The notes under the pieces: generated by a model
Told to the model about the DNA's origin: nothing
Seen by the model: only the letters and a program-made list of their open reading frames with translations
Databases searched by the model: none
DNA from: Limnobacter sp. SAORIC-580
Lineage (GTDB): Bacteria; Pseudomonadota; Gammaproteobacteria; Burkholderiales; Burkholderiaceae_B
Reading direction: 5' to 3'
DNA length: 64,000 bases
Assembly (NCBI RefSeq): GCF_013004065.1
Contig: NZ_CP053084.1
Coordinates: forward strand, 2,232,001 to 2,296,000
Shown here: positions 35,896 through 44,042 of the stretch, piece by piece
Position numbering within the stretch: the stretch's first letter is position 1
Layout of the letters: each line of letters opens with the position of its first letter
Program-made: the position numbers and the translations under genes

Positions 35896-37302
35896 ATGCA
35901 AAACAACCCAGACCAGTTCTCATCCAAGATCGGCTTTGTGCTGGCCGCAGCCGGTTCAGCCGTGGGCATTGGTAATTTGGTGGGCTTTCCTGTGGCCGCA
36001 GCCAAAAATGGTGGCGGTGCATTCTTGTTACTGTACATTTTTTTCGTCATTGCCATTTGCCTGCCGCTGATTCTCGCCGAGCTTAGTTTGGGCCGCGCCA
36101 CCAACCAAAACCCTTTGGGAGCATTCAGGCAGGTTTCCAGAAACCACAAAGCCTGGGTGCTGGCTGGTGCTTTGTCGTTGATCACACCATTCATGATTGC
36201 CGTGTTTTACAGCGTACTCACAGTGTGGTTGCTGGGCTATTTCCTGCTGGTACTGATAGGCCAACTGGACCAATTGGCCACCCCTGTTTATTTTGGCGGC
36301 TTTATCACCAGCCCCTGGATATTTGCCTGCCTTGCGGCGGTCATTGGCATGGTCATTGTTGTGCTCAAAGGTGGGGTGCGCGATGGCATTGAAAAAGCAT
36401 CCCGTTTGCTCATGCCCATGCTGTTCATCATGCTGATTGGCCTGGCGGTATTTGTGCTCACCTTGCCCAACGCCACTGCAGGTTTGAAGTTTTATTTCAC
36501 ACCGCAACTGGACCGCATTACCTGGAGTGTGGTCAACGGTGCCTTGTCACAAGCATTCTTTTCGCTGTCGCTGGGCATGGGCATTTTGATTACTTATGGT
36601 TCGTATTTGCGCAAACAAGACAACCTGGTGCAGTCGGCCAAAATGCTGGCCTGCACCGACACTGGCGTGGCGCTGGTGGCGGGCCTCATGACCCTGCCCG
36701 CAATTTTCGCCATTTACCCCAACACCAACCCCAGCGAATTGAGCGATTCCTCGGTGGGCTTAATCTTCTCGTTTTTCCCAAACATTTTCATGGCCATGGT
36801 GCCGAAATTCGGATATGCCGTGTCCAGCCTCATCGCAGCCACATTCTTCCTGTTGGCGTTCGTAGCCGCCATTACCTCGCTGGTGTCGATTATTGAGGTG
36901 CCAGTGGCGGCCCTGAAAGCCGAGGGCAAGAAAACCCGCAATGCAGCGCTTGGGATTGTTATTGCCGCTGTGTCGATAGGTGCCATGTTCAGCGCCTTGT
37001 CTTTTGGGCAAGTGAAATGGCTCAGCGATTTCGCTTTTTATTCCGGTGCCAACAAATCGCTTTTTGACGTGTTGGTTGACGTGTTTTACGACACCATTTT
37101 GCCTTTCAACGGTTTGCTGATTTGCCTGCTGGTGGTGTGGCAATGGAAACGCCACAACATGACTGCTGAAATGCTGACCAGCAATAAAAATGCTGCCAGC
37201 GGTTGGCTTGAGCGCTACACCCACTTTGCGATTGCATTCTGGATCCCGTTGATTCTGGCCACTGTGTTTGTTGTCACGGTGATCAATAAGTTTTTCAGTT
37301 GA
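35896..37302 (+). CDS. Sodium-dependent neurotransmitter:sodium symporter (NSS) family transporter
   Basis: 468 residues from the ATG at 35896, with AGGAAA ten bases before it; an upstream TTG eight codons earlier is less likely. The first helix has the NSS signature KIGFVLAAAGSAVGIGNLV, then GGGAFLLLYIFFVIAICLP. About eleven or twelve helices are visible. Bacterial NSS proteins import amino acids or similar amines with sodium. The substrate is unknown. It stands alone. Confidence 0.93.
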   Translation: MQNNPDQFSSKIGFVLAAAGSAVGIGNLVGFPVAAAKNGGGAFLLLYIFFVIAICLPLILAELSLGRATNQNPLGAFRQVSRNHKAWVLAGALSLITPFMIAVFYSVLTVWLLGYFLLVLIGQLDQLATPVYFGGFITSPWIFACLAAVIGMVIVVLKGGVRDGIEKASRLLMPMLFIMLIGLAVFVLTLPNATAGLKFYFTPQLDRITWSVVNGALSQAFFSLSLGMGILITYGSYLRKQDNLVQSAKMLACTDTGVALVAGLMTLPAIFAIYPNTNPSELSDSSVGLIFSFFPNIFMAMVPKFGYAVSSLIAATFFLLAFVAAITSLVSIIEVPVAALKAEGKKTRNAALGIVIAAVSIGAMFSALSFGQVKWLSDFAFYSGANKSLFDVLVDVFYDTILPFNGLLICLLVVWQWKRHNMTAEMLTSNKNAASGWLERYTHFAIAFWIPLILATVFVVTVINKFFS

Positions 37303-37330
37303 TCGTCACCACGGCGATCCACTGAATTAC

Positions 37331-37345
37331 TGGCACGCTTAATGC
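37331..37345 (+). promoter_or_regulatory. Sigma-54-like (-24/-12) promoter upstream of the alkylsulfatase
   Basis: TGGCACGCTTAATGC matches TGGCACG-N4-TTGC except for one base, with the GG and GC ten bases apart as required. A start near 37357 would give a leader of about 37 bases. The same bases also form a short inverted repeat (TGGCA, TGCCA), so an operator or hairpin is an alternative. No activator gene is nearby. Confidence 0.45.
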
Positions 37346-37393
37346 CACTTTTGTGCTGTAATAAGGAAAATCAAAAAATATTCCGGAGACAGC

Positions 37394-39364
37394 ATGAAAA
37401 CAAACCTAGTCTTGGCTGCCCTTTTCATGGGCACGTCTGCCTTGATGGCAGCCTGTTCAAAAACCCCAACCCCAGTCGATCCCAACAGTGCTGCAAGCCC
37501 TTTCACACAGGCTTTTCACGCTGAAGTGGCCAAAAACACCGACCTAGCAGACCCAGCCAACAACGCCGATGCGCGCAAAGGTTTAATCGCAAAGCCCACA
37601 GGCAAAGTACTCAACGATGCCGGCGAAGTCATTTGGGATTACGACGAATTCAATTTCATTGAAGGCAATGCCCCCAGCACCGTGAACCCCAGCCTGTGGC
37701 GGCAGGCCAGCCTGAACAATCAAATTGGCCTGTACAAAGTGGCTGACCGCATTTACCAGTTGCGCGGCTTTGACCTGTCGAACATGACCTTGATTGAAGG
37801 CGACACCGGCTGGATTGTGGTGGACGTGCTGACCAGCGAGGAAACAGCGCGCGCCGCCATGGCTTTTGCACGCAAACACCTGGGCAACAAGCCAGTAACC
37901 GCCATTGTATTTACCCACAGCCACGTGGACCATTTTGGGGGTGCACTGGGTGTGCTCAGTGCCGAAGAAGTGGCTGCACGCAACATACCTGTTGTGGCCC
38001 CGATTGGCTTTATGGAGGAAGCCACCAGTGAAAACCTGCTGGTGGGTATGGCCATGGCGCGCAGGTCCACCTACATGTACGGCAAACGCCTGCCCCGCAG
38101 CCCGGAAGGTTTGATTGACAACGGTTTGGGCAAAGCCGTGGCCTATGGCAAGGTGGGCATACTACAGCCTACGCTGGTGGTGAAAGAAGCCAAAGAAACC
38201 CATGTACTCGACGGCCTTGAATTCATGTTCCACAACGTGCCAGGCAGTGAAGCGCCCTCCGAATTCGTGTTTTACCTGCCTACACTGAAAGCTTTTGGCA
38301 GTGCAGAACTGTTTGGCCACACCTTGCACAACCTGTACACCCCGCGTGGTGCCAAAGTGCGCGATGCATTGAAGTGGGCCAGTTACATGGATGAAGCCAT
38401 TGCCTACGCAGGCGATGCCGAAGTGATGTTTCACCAGCACAACTGGCCGGTGTGGGGAGCCGACAATGTGCGCAGCTTCATGGAAAAACAACGCGATGTA
38501 TACCGATTCATTCATGACCAAACTGTGCGGCACATGAATGCGGGCTACACCTCCATGGAAATTGCGGAGAAGGTTCAAATGCCACCGGCCTTAAACAACT
38601 TTCTGAGTGGGCGCGGCTACTACGGCACCGTGTCACATAATGTGAAAGCGGTGTACCAGTTTTACATGGGCTGGTTTGATGCAAACCCCGCCAACCTGAA
38701 CCCCTTGCCCCCGGTTGAAGCGGCAAAGCGGTATGTGGATGTGGCAGGCGGAATGGATGCTTTGCTGAACAAAGCAGAAGACGCTGTGAACAAAGGTGAA
38801 TACCGCTGGGCTGCTGAATTGCTGAAACATGCAGTGTATGCCGATCCTGAGAACGCACGCGCCAAGGCTTTGTTGGCGACAAGTTTCGACCAGATGGGCT
38901 ACATGGCAGAATCTGCGCCGTGGCGTAACTTTTACCTGACCGGTGCACTGGAGTTGCGCCAAGGTGGCTACGCTGAAGGGTTTCAACGCACAGCCTTTCT
39001 CGACATGCTGAAACACACCCCCACGGAGCGCTTTCTGGAAGCCATGGCCGCTGCGCTGAACAGCGACAAAGCGGAAGGTGAAGACATTCAAATCAACCTG
39101 GTGTTTTCCGACACGCGGGAAAGCTATGTGCTTCGAATCAACAACAGCGTATTGCATCACCGTGCCGGCAAGCCAGAGGACAATTCAGTAGCGACGCTTA
39201 CACTCAGCAAACCCTTCTTTTTGAACATGATGACCGGTGAGGCGGGTGCGACTGATTTGCTGTTTTCCGATCAAACCAAGATTGATGGCAGCACAATCAA
39301 GCTGGGGCAATTTTTTGGAATGCTGGAGAAAGCAACGGGTAACTTCAACATTGTGACGCCTTAA
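37394..39364 (+). CDS. Alkyl/aryl-sulfatase of the metallo-beta-lactamase fold (SdsA1 type)
   Basis: 656 residues. A lipobox (ALMAAC, Cys at 21) suggests an envelope lipoprotein, where many relatives are simply periplasmic. The zinc motif is THSHVDHFGGALG at about 175, with further ligands in MFHQHNWPVWG. A dimerisation domain follows, and the C-terminal 120 residues are SCP2-like (LVFSDTRESYVLRI). It hydrolyses alkyl sulfates such as dodecyl sulfate to alcohol and sulfate, supplying sulfur or carbon. GGAGA precedes the ATG. A sigma-54-like promoter lies 50 bases upstream. Confidence 0.93.
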   Translation: MKTNLVLAALFMGTSALMAACSKTPTPVDPNSAASPFTQAFHAEVAKNTDLADPANNADARKGLIAKPTGKVLNDAGEVIWDYDEFNFIEGNAPSTVNPSLWRQASLNNQIGLYKVADRIYQLRGFDLSNMTLIEGDTGWIVVDVLTSEETARAAMAFARKHLGNKPVTAIVFTHSHVDHFGGALGVLSAEEVAARNIPVVAPIGFMEEATSENLLVGMAMARRSTYMYGKRLPRSPEGLIDNGLGKAVAYGKVGILQPTLVVKEAKETHVLDGLEFMFHNVPGSEAPSEFVFYLPTLKAFGSAELFGHTLHNLYTPRGAKVRDALKWASYMDEAIAYAGDAEVMFHQHNWPVWGADNVRSFMEKQRDVYRFIHDQTVRHMNAGYTSMEIAEKVQMPPALNNFLSGRGYYGTVSHNVKAVYQFYMGWFDANPANLNPLPPVEAAKRYVDVAGGMDALLNKAEDAVNKGEYRWAAELLKHAVYADPENARAKALLATSFDQMGYMAESAPWRNFYLTGALELRQGGYAEGFQRTAFLDMLKHTPTERFLEAMAAALNSDKAEGEDIQINLVFSDTRESYVLRINNSVLHHRAGKPEDNSVATLTLSKPFFLNMMTGEAGATDLLFSDQTKIDGSTIKLGQFFGMLEKATGNFNIVTP

Positions 39365-39470
39365 CCAAGCCATGGCATGTCAGTAATATTCGGGTTTCCA
39401 CGATTGGCCTGGAAACCCGAACAACCCTATAGTGTGTAAATGATCAACCGCACATTTATTGGTAATTCAC

Positions 39471-39905
39471 ATGGCCGCAACACATTCAACCCTTCAGCCC
39501 TTCCACCTTGCATTCCCGGTCACCGACATTGAGGTAGCCCGCAAATTTTATGGCGAGGTGATTGGCTGTGAAGAAGGCCGCAGCGCCCCACACTGGGTGG
39601 ACTTCAACTTTTATGGTCACCAACTTGTGGCGCATTTAGCACCCGAAGAAGTGGGCTGCAAAGCCAACAGCAGTGTGGACGGCCATGCCGTGCCTGCCAA
39701 GCATTTCGGCGTGATTTTAACCATGGATCAATGGAATGAACTGGCCAACCGGCTGAAAGCTGCGGGCACCAAGTTCGTGATCGAACCCTACATTCGATTC
39801 AAAGGCCAGGTGGGCGAACAAGCCACCATGTTCTTCATGGACCCATGCGGCAACGCGCTTGAATTCAAGGCATTCGCCAACATGGATCAAATATTCGCCA
39901 AATAA
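39471..39905 (+). CDS. VOC-family (glyoxalase/bleomycin-resistance fold) protein
   Basis: 144 residues from the ATG at 39471; a TTG four codons earlier is possible. The two beta-alpha-beta modules are [23 protein letters not shown] and [20 protein letters not shown], with [17 protein letters not shown] at the end supplying metal ligands. Members are lyases, dioxygenases or binding proteins; the reaction here is unknown. It converges with the lipoprotein gene next to it, one base apart. Confidence 0.88.
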   Translation: MAATHSTLQPFHLAFPVTDIEVARKFYGEVIGCEEGRSAPHWVDFNFYGHQLVAHLAPEEVGCKANSSVDGHAVPAKHFGVILTMDQWNELANRLKAAGTKFVIEPYIRFKGQVGEQATMFFMDPCGNALEFKAFANMDQIFAK

Positions 39906-39906
39906 A

Positions 39907-40437
39907 TCAGCTTTTTGCGTTTTTCCAGACGGTGTAGGGCTCGTCATTCTTGGTGCGCACTACGCTGTCAACTTCGTCCATGTACACCTCGCGGTCTTTG
40001 GAGTTGAACGCCTCAGTGAGGCTGACCATGCCCAGTGAAAATCCCGTACCCACGGTGACGTAACCAAAAGCCCAGTCCTGCACGACACCTTTCTTGTCCA
40101 CCAGGAAATAAGTGGCCATGCGCTTCTTGCTGTCAAATCCAATTCCTTCACGGGAGTTGTCAAGAATCGCGTTGTTGTCCATGCGATCAGTGAAATGCTT
40201 TTTTACCACCATGCCATTGGGCAGTTTTTCCTCGCCAATAAACTTTCCATAAGTTGCATCATTTTGAATTGGCGCGTAGGGCTGGCCAACATGCTTGGCC
40301 AGCATGCGCGAAGCAATGCCATGACCCACGGCATCACCCATGCTGTTCAAGGCACCGCATCCACCCACACTCATGCTCACTGCCAAAATTCCGACCACCG
40401 CCAATGATGTACAAAACCCCCGAAGTATTGTCGCCAT
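39907..40437 (-). CDS. Lipoprotein of unknown function
   Basis: 176 residues. A signal peptide with lipobox SVGGC (Cys at 27) is followed by a 150-residue domain with KLPNGMVVKKHFTDRMDN and RMATYFLVDKKGVVQDWAFGY. I recognise no family; the middle strand pattern is like small outer-membrane-assembly lipoproteins, but this is not firm. GGGGGAGAA precedes the ATG. It is monocistronic. Confidence 0.78.
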   Translation of the reverse strand: MATILRGFCTSLAVVGILAVSMSVGGCGALNSMGDAVGHGIASRMLAKHVGQPYAPIQNDATYGKFIGEEKLPNGMVVKKHFTDRMDNNAILDNSREGIGFDSKKRMATYFLVDKKGVVQDWAFGYVTVGTGFSLGMVSLTEAFNSKDREVYMDEVDSVVRTKNDEPYTVWKNAKS

Positions 40438-40606
40438 CGCTTGTTCTCCCCCAATGTCTTTGAACTTGTTGAAGCAATTTAAACCCTTCGCCTTACGGGA
40501 TATATCCTATAAACAGAGTAGTCAATTTGATTACAACATTCAGCAGATTGGCGTAGAGCAATAACGTGCCTAGCATGGTGTTCAATCAACAATATGCGAG
40601 GGGACT

Positions 40607-41023
40607 ATGGGGATTCGTCAATTCGGTTTAATGGCTGCCGCTCTTTGTACGGGCTGCGCTTCGATTACTCAAGGCACCAGTCAAACGCTAATTTTTAAAA
40701 TGGAGCCCCAGCAAACCGTGTGTACCTTGAGCAGGGACGGCGAAGGCGAGCTTGGCGTGGTAACCGGAAAAGAAAACAGCATCACGGTAGGCAAAGACAA
40801 GGACGACATCATTGTGGCCTGCAAGGCGCCCGGCTATGAAGACAAAACAATTCGCCTGGTCAGCAGTGCCAGCACAGCAGGGGTGGCCGGTGGTGCATTT
40901 ATTGATTTGGGCATCACCGACATGATCACTGGCGCCATGTGGCAATACCAAAACGAGATCCGCGTGGCTTTGAACAAGCCAGGCCAGGCGCCCGCCAACA
41001 CTGACTTTGCCAAACCTCTCTAA
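40607..41023 (+). CDS. Lipoprotein of unknown function
   Basis: 138 residues. The short signal ends in a lipobox (AALCTGC, Cys at 17). The mature part starts ASITQGTSQTLIF and has a beta-rich PEGA-like run (MEPQQTVCTLSRDG, IVACKAPGYEDKTI), then a Gly/Ala-rich hydrophobic stretch STAGVAGGAFIDLGITDMIT. This resembles small conserved proteobacterial lipoproteins with a C-terminal membrane-touching helix. GAGGGG precedes the ATG. It overlaps the 3' end of the convergent oxidoreductase gene by four bases. Confidence 0.8.
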   Translation: MGIRQFGLMAAALCTGCASITQGTSQTLIFKMEPQQTVCTLSRDGEGELGVVTGKENSITVGKDKDDIIVACKAPGYEDKTIRLVSSASTAGVAGGAFIDLGITDMITGAMWQYQNEIRVALNKPGQAPANTDFAKPL

Positions 41024-42351
41024 AACGATTGCTCCATTTCACGGCGAAACTTCACCGCCGTGGAATTGGCATCAAACGCCACATCATTCCAGCTCACGGC
41101 TTGTCCGGCTTTCACGGGTTTGAGCAATTTCACACCATGTGCCAAGCCCAAAGGCAATCCACCCAAGGCCAGCGATTCCTGTGCGGGCATCAGCTTGCCG
41201 TACACGGTGTAACCACCCTCACCGTCCAGCAATTCACCAGCCTTTAAATCACGCTTGGCAGTGGCCACTACATCGCCATGCCAGCAAATGGGGGCACCAG
41301 TGGCTTCGCCGCGAATACCGATGGACGCCACCGAAATTCCCAATTCCAGACCAATCAAGTGAAAGGGTTTGTACATGCTGGAGTACTGCCCACTGGGATC
41401 GGTGATCAAGCCGTATTCCTTGAAGCAGCGGGCCACGTATTCGCTGTCTGCAGCGAAGGTCACATACACCCCCCAACGCAGGTCGCGAAACACCGGGCGT
41501 GTGTCACGCTCAACACTGGAGATCACCTCCACTTGCCCGCGTTGATCCAGAATGCCGCCGTGTTCACGTGGCTTCAAAATTCGCGCCAAATCATCCACAC
41601 CCACTGCCGGAAACTTCAGGCCACTGGGGGCTGCAAGGCCTGTGGCATTGGCCACGGCTGCCATTTCAATCGCGCTTTTGGTGCCATCCAGAAAGCTGTT
41701 GAACATTTGGGCGTTCATGCCGCCTTTGGCTGCGTCTTCCGCCGTTAAACCATAGTGGTTCCACACGGTGTCAGGCGTGCTTTCATGATAAGTGGGTAAG
41801 TACTTGGTGCCTTTGCCCGCGGCCACGACAGAAAAACCAGCGGCCCGCGCCCAATCCACCATTTCAAAAATCAGTGCAGGCTGGTCGCCATAAGCCAGTG
41901 AGTACACAATGCCAGCTTCATCGGCCTTGCGTTTCAGCAAGGGGCCTGCCAGTGCATCAGCCTCCACATTGACCATCACAATGTGTTTTTTAAATTCACA
42001 ACAGGCCAGCACATGGGCAATGCCCACAGCCGGATTGCCCGTGGAGTCGATGATGATGTCGACAAAGGGCGATTCAATCAGCTTCATGCCGTCGTCAATA
42101 ATCGCGGTGTTGCCCTGTTTGGCGGCTTGTTCCAAGGAGTTGGCTGCATAGCTTTCTTCTTTCCAGCCCACATTTTGAAGTGCCGCTTTCGCCCGTGCCG
42201 GGGACAAGTCAGCAATGCCCACCATGTGAATGCCGGGCGTACGCGGTATTTGAGAAAGATACATGGAGCCAAACTTGCCCGCGCCAATCATGCCGACACG
42301 CAGGGGTTTGCCCTCAGCAGCACGCTGCTGAAGCTTGGAGAATAAATTCAT
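41020..42351 (-). CDS. NAD(P)-dependent oxidoreductase with C-terminal SAF domain
   Basis: 443 residues. The Rossmann motif is VGMIGAGKFGSMYLSQI, with a homoserine-dehydrogenase-like second part (SPFVDIIIDSTGNPAVGI, AYGDQPALIFEMVDWARAAGF). The last 65 residues are an SAF domain (RDLKAGELLDGEGGYTV, VKAGQAVSWNDVAFD), the fold of antifreeze and FlgA-type proteins. Such fusions are common in Burkholderiales and often mis-annotated as FlgA. Substrate is unknown; sugar-acid or tetronate catabolism is possible by analogy. It is not in an operon. Confidence 0.85.
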   Translation of the reverse strand: MNLFSKLQQRAAEGKPLRVGMIGAGKFGSMYLSQIPRTPGIHMVGIADLSPARAKAALQNVGWKEESYAANSLEQAAKQGNTAIIDDGMKLIESPFVDIIIDSTGNPAVGIAHVLACCEFKKHIVMVNVEADALAGPLLKRKADEAGIVYSLAYGDQPALIFEMVDWARAAGFSVVAAGKGTKYLPTYHESTPDTVWNHYGLTAEDAAKGGMNAQMFNSFLDGTKSAIEMAAVANATGLAAPSGLKFPAVGVDDLARILKPREHGGILDQRGQVEVISSVERDTRPVFRDLRWGVYVTFAADSEYVARCFKEYGLITDPSGQYSSMYKPFHLIGLELGISVASIGIRGEATGAPICWHGDVVATAKRDLKAGELLDGEGGYTVYGKLMPAQESLALGGLPLGLAHGVKLLKPVKAGQAVSWNDVAFDANSTAVKFRREMEQSF

Positions 42352-42440
42352 GAAAGCCTTTTAGGTGGATGCAGTATTTGCCCACAGAATAACCCGTGCA
42401 CACAGGCACGGAAAACCCGCAGTATCCCTAGGACAGGCAA

Positions 42441-43037
42441 TTACCTCTCGCGCTGAACTGCATCCCGCAGGGCCTGCACACTGGGCACACCCGAGAAAAA
42501 CTGTTCGCCTACCGCCAGCGACGGCACCGCTTGAATGCCAAGCTGTTTTGCATATTGCAAATCAGCATCGTGCTGCGCGTTGGCTTGGGGCGAGTTGACA
42601 AACTCATCGAGTTCGGCCGGGTTCAATCCCAGATTTGCAAGAATGTTTTTCAGTACCTGATCCTCACCAATGTTCAGGTTTTGCTGAAAAAACGCCTTCA
42701 TCACGGTGGTCGTGTATTCGTTGCCCTTCCCCTGTTGCTTCGCATATTGCAGCCCCAAGAATGCTTTGCGTGTGTAAGGTTGCGGGGAAACCGTGGGCAG
42801 TTGAATGGGCACACCCAGGCGTTCGGCCATGGGGTACACCGACGCCTTCCACACGCGTGGCAGGTATTCATCCTCGGGCTTCAAGGTGGGTGTTGGGTAG
42901 GGTCGAAGCTCGAACGGCATCCACTCAATTTCGACTTCTAAACCCTCAATGGCTTTTTCGATGATCGCTTCACCAAGCAGGCAGAACGGGCACACGAAAT
43001 CGGTCCAGACCTGAATTTTGATGGGTGTAGTCGACAT
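42441..43037 (-). CDS. DsbA-family oxidoreductase (FrnE type)
   Basis: 198 residues from the ATG at 43037, which follows AGGAG by seven bases; the upstream extension is not conserved in kind. The thioredoxin fold has the CPFC pair at residues 16-19 (WTDFVCPFCLLGEA). An all-helical insert follows and the cis-Pro loop is GIQAVPSLAVGEQFFSGV. There is no signal peptide, so it is a cytoplasmic FrnE-like polyketide-type or stress disulfide isomerase. Substrate is unknown. Confidence 0.92.
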   Translation of the reverse strand: MSTTPIKIQVWTDFVCPFCLLGEAIIEKAIEGLEVEIEWMPFELRPYPTPTLKPEDEYLPRVWKASVYPMAERLGVPIQLPTVSPQPYTRKAFLGLQYAKQQGKGNEYTTTVMKAFFQQNLNIGEDQVLKNILANLGLNPAELDEFVNSPQANAQHDADLQYAKQLGIQAVPSLAVGEQFFSGVPSVQALRDAVQRER

Positions 43038-43173
43038 GGGGGTACTCCTGGTTTGAATGCTGCTATTTGTTGGCGTTAGTTTGCCACTTTGGCGGCTTGA
43101 ACACCGCTCATTGGCTTGCAAGCAATGCCTGTTTCTCGGTCAATATTACCTTGGAGTAGTGATGGCGCTTTAA

Positions 43174-43191
43174 CATTACAACGTTATAATG
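43174..43191. promoter_or_regulatory. Near-palindromic operator overlapping the toxin-antitoxin promoter
   Basis: CATTACAACGTTATAATG is an 18-base palindrome with two mismatched bases, containing AACGTT at its centre and a perfect TATAAT at 43185-43190. It lies 28 bases before the antitoxin GTG. Ribbon-helix-helix antitoxins usually repress their own promoter at such a site. Confidence 0.55.
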
Positions 43192-43218
43192 CTTTGACGT
43201 TTTAAAAGGAGTGCCACT

Positions 43219-43452
43219 GTGAGCAACCTGTCAAAAAGGTCGACAGTTTATTTTGACCCAACCATACACCAAGCCCTTCGAGTCAAGGCAGCCAGTTCTC
43301 AACAATCGTTGTCGGAGCTGGTTGACGAGGCAGTGCGTCTTTTCATGAAAGAAGATCAGGAAGATCTTCAGACTTATTCAAATCGTTTGTCTGAGCCTGA
43401 AATCAGCTATGAAGCCTTGCTGAACGACTTGAAGAAGCATGGCAAAATTTAA
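43219..43452 (+). CDS. Ribbon-helix-helix antitoxin
   Basis: 77 residues from a GTG start, with AAAAGGAG at a good distance. The N-terminal RHH fold is KRSTVYFDPTIHQALRVKAASSQQSLSELVDEAVRLFM. The C-terminal half (DLQTYSNRLSEPEISYEALL) is the disordered toxin-neutralising part. It overlaps the toxin gene by 14 bases, and a palindrome covers the promoter, consistent with autorepression. It pairs with the RelE/ParE-type toxin next to it. Confidence 0.88.
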   Translation: MSNLSKRSTVYFDPTIHQALRVKAASSQQSLSELVDEAVRLFMKEDQEDLQTYSNRLSEPEISYEALLNDLKKHGKI

Positions 43453-43702
43453 AATCGTCTTCAAAAAATCTGTTGCCAAAGACTTGCGTAGTATTCCGAA
43501 CCAAGACGTGCGAAAAATCCTTTCAAAAATTGATGGCCTCGCCATCAATCCCAGAGGAGAAGACTGCAAAAAACTCACTGGATCAGACCTGTATCGAGTG
43601 CGCTGTTGCGATTACCGAATTATTTATGAGATTAAAAACTCTGAATTGATTGTTACGGTAATCAAGGTCGGACATCGATCGGGGGTTTACAACACCAACT
43701 GA
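43439..43702 (+). CDS. RelE/ParE-superfamily toxin
   Basis: 87 residues. Family marks are FKIVFKKSVAKDLRSIPNQD, IDGLAINPRGEDCKKLTG, LYRVRCCDYRIIYEI and the final VIKVGHRSGVY. The basic residues and the Arg/Tyr pair near the C-terminus fit mRNA-cleaving RelE toxins, but ParE-type gyrase poisoning cannot be excluded. It is co-translated with the antitoxin. Confidence 0.9.
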   Translation: MAKFKIVFKKSVAKDLRSIPNQDVRKILSKIDGLAINPRGEDCKKLTGSDLYRVRCCDYRIIYEIKNSELIVTVIKVGHRSGVYNTN

Positions 43703-43770
43703 ATCTTTGCACCTTAAGGCCCCTGCCGCGAGCCTCACTCACGTTCGTCTCTTGCAAGGTCGATTCTCCC

Positions 43771-43850
43771 AGCTTTTCGCTCACAGGCGAAAAGCTTCGA
43801 ATCCCCCACGCAAAGTCCGCAGGGACTTTGCTTCTCTCCCGCGCAGAAAT
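43771..43850. repeat. Two tandem perfect stem-loops in an inverted remnant of a tRNA-Ser 3' end
   Basis: AGCTTTTCGC/GCGAAAAGCT (43771-43796) and GCAAAGTCC/GGACTTTGC (43810-43831) are perfect hairpins. Around the second, TTCGAATCCCCC (43796-43807), TCTCTCC (43833-43839) and CAGAAAT (43844-43850) repeat, in opposite orientation, the T-loop, acceptor strand and 3' flank of the tRNA-Ser gene at 43892-43982. The second hairpin splits the copy. See the findings. Confidence 0.6.
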
Positions 43851-43852
43851 GA

Positions 43853-43883
43853 AAAAAGCCCTGAACTCGGTTCAGGGCTTTTT
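43853..43883. terminator. Bidirectional intrinsic terminator between toxin gene and tRNA-Ser
   Basis: GCCCTGAAC at 43858-43866 pairs perfectly with GTTCAGGGC at 43870-43878 around TCG, extended by five A-T pairs. Each strand ends in a run of T, so it can end tRNA-Ser transcription leftward and the toxin-antitoxin transcript rightward. Confidence 0.85.
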
Positions 43884-43891
43884 GTAATTTC

Positions 43892-43982
43892 TGGCGGAGA
43901 GAGGGGGATTCGAACCCCCGATAGGCTATTAACCTATACACGCTTTCCAGGCGTGCGACTTAAACCACTCATCCATCTCTCC
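43892..43982 (-). tRNA. tRNA-Ser (anticodon GGA)
   Basis: 91 bases including an encoded CCA. The acceptor stem pairs GGAGAGA with TCTCTCC. The anticodon stem-loop reads CGCCTGGAAAGCG, anticodon GGA, reading UCC and UCU. The long variable arm (TATAGGTTAATAGCCTAT region) is class II, as in tRNA-Ser, and the T-arm is GGGGGTTCGAATCCCCC. It is transcribed leftward into the terminator at 43853-43883. Confidence 0.97.
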
Positions 43983-44042
43983 GCGGTAAGCGCGAGAGTA
44001 TAGCAAAGAATCGCCTTGGGTATCCAGTGCATTCTCTCGGCA

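Noticed and set aside
43707..44003. A short open frame over the tRNA-Ser region
   Set aside because: It runs through the terminator and the tRNA gene, so it is not a protein gene.
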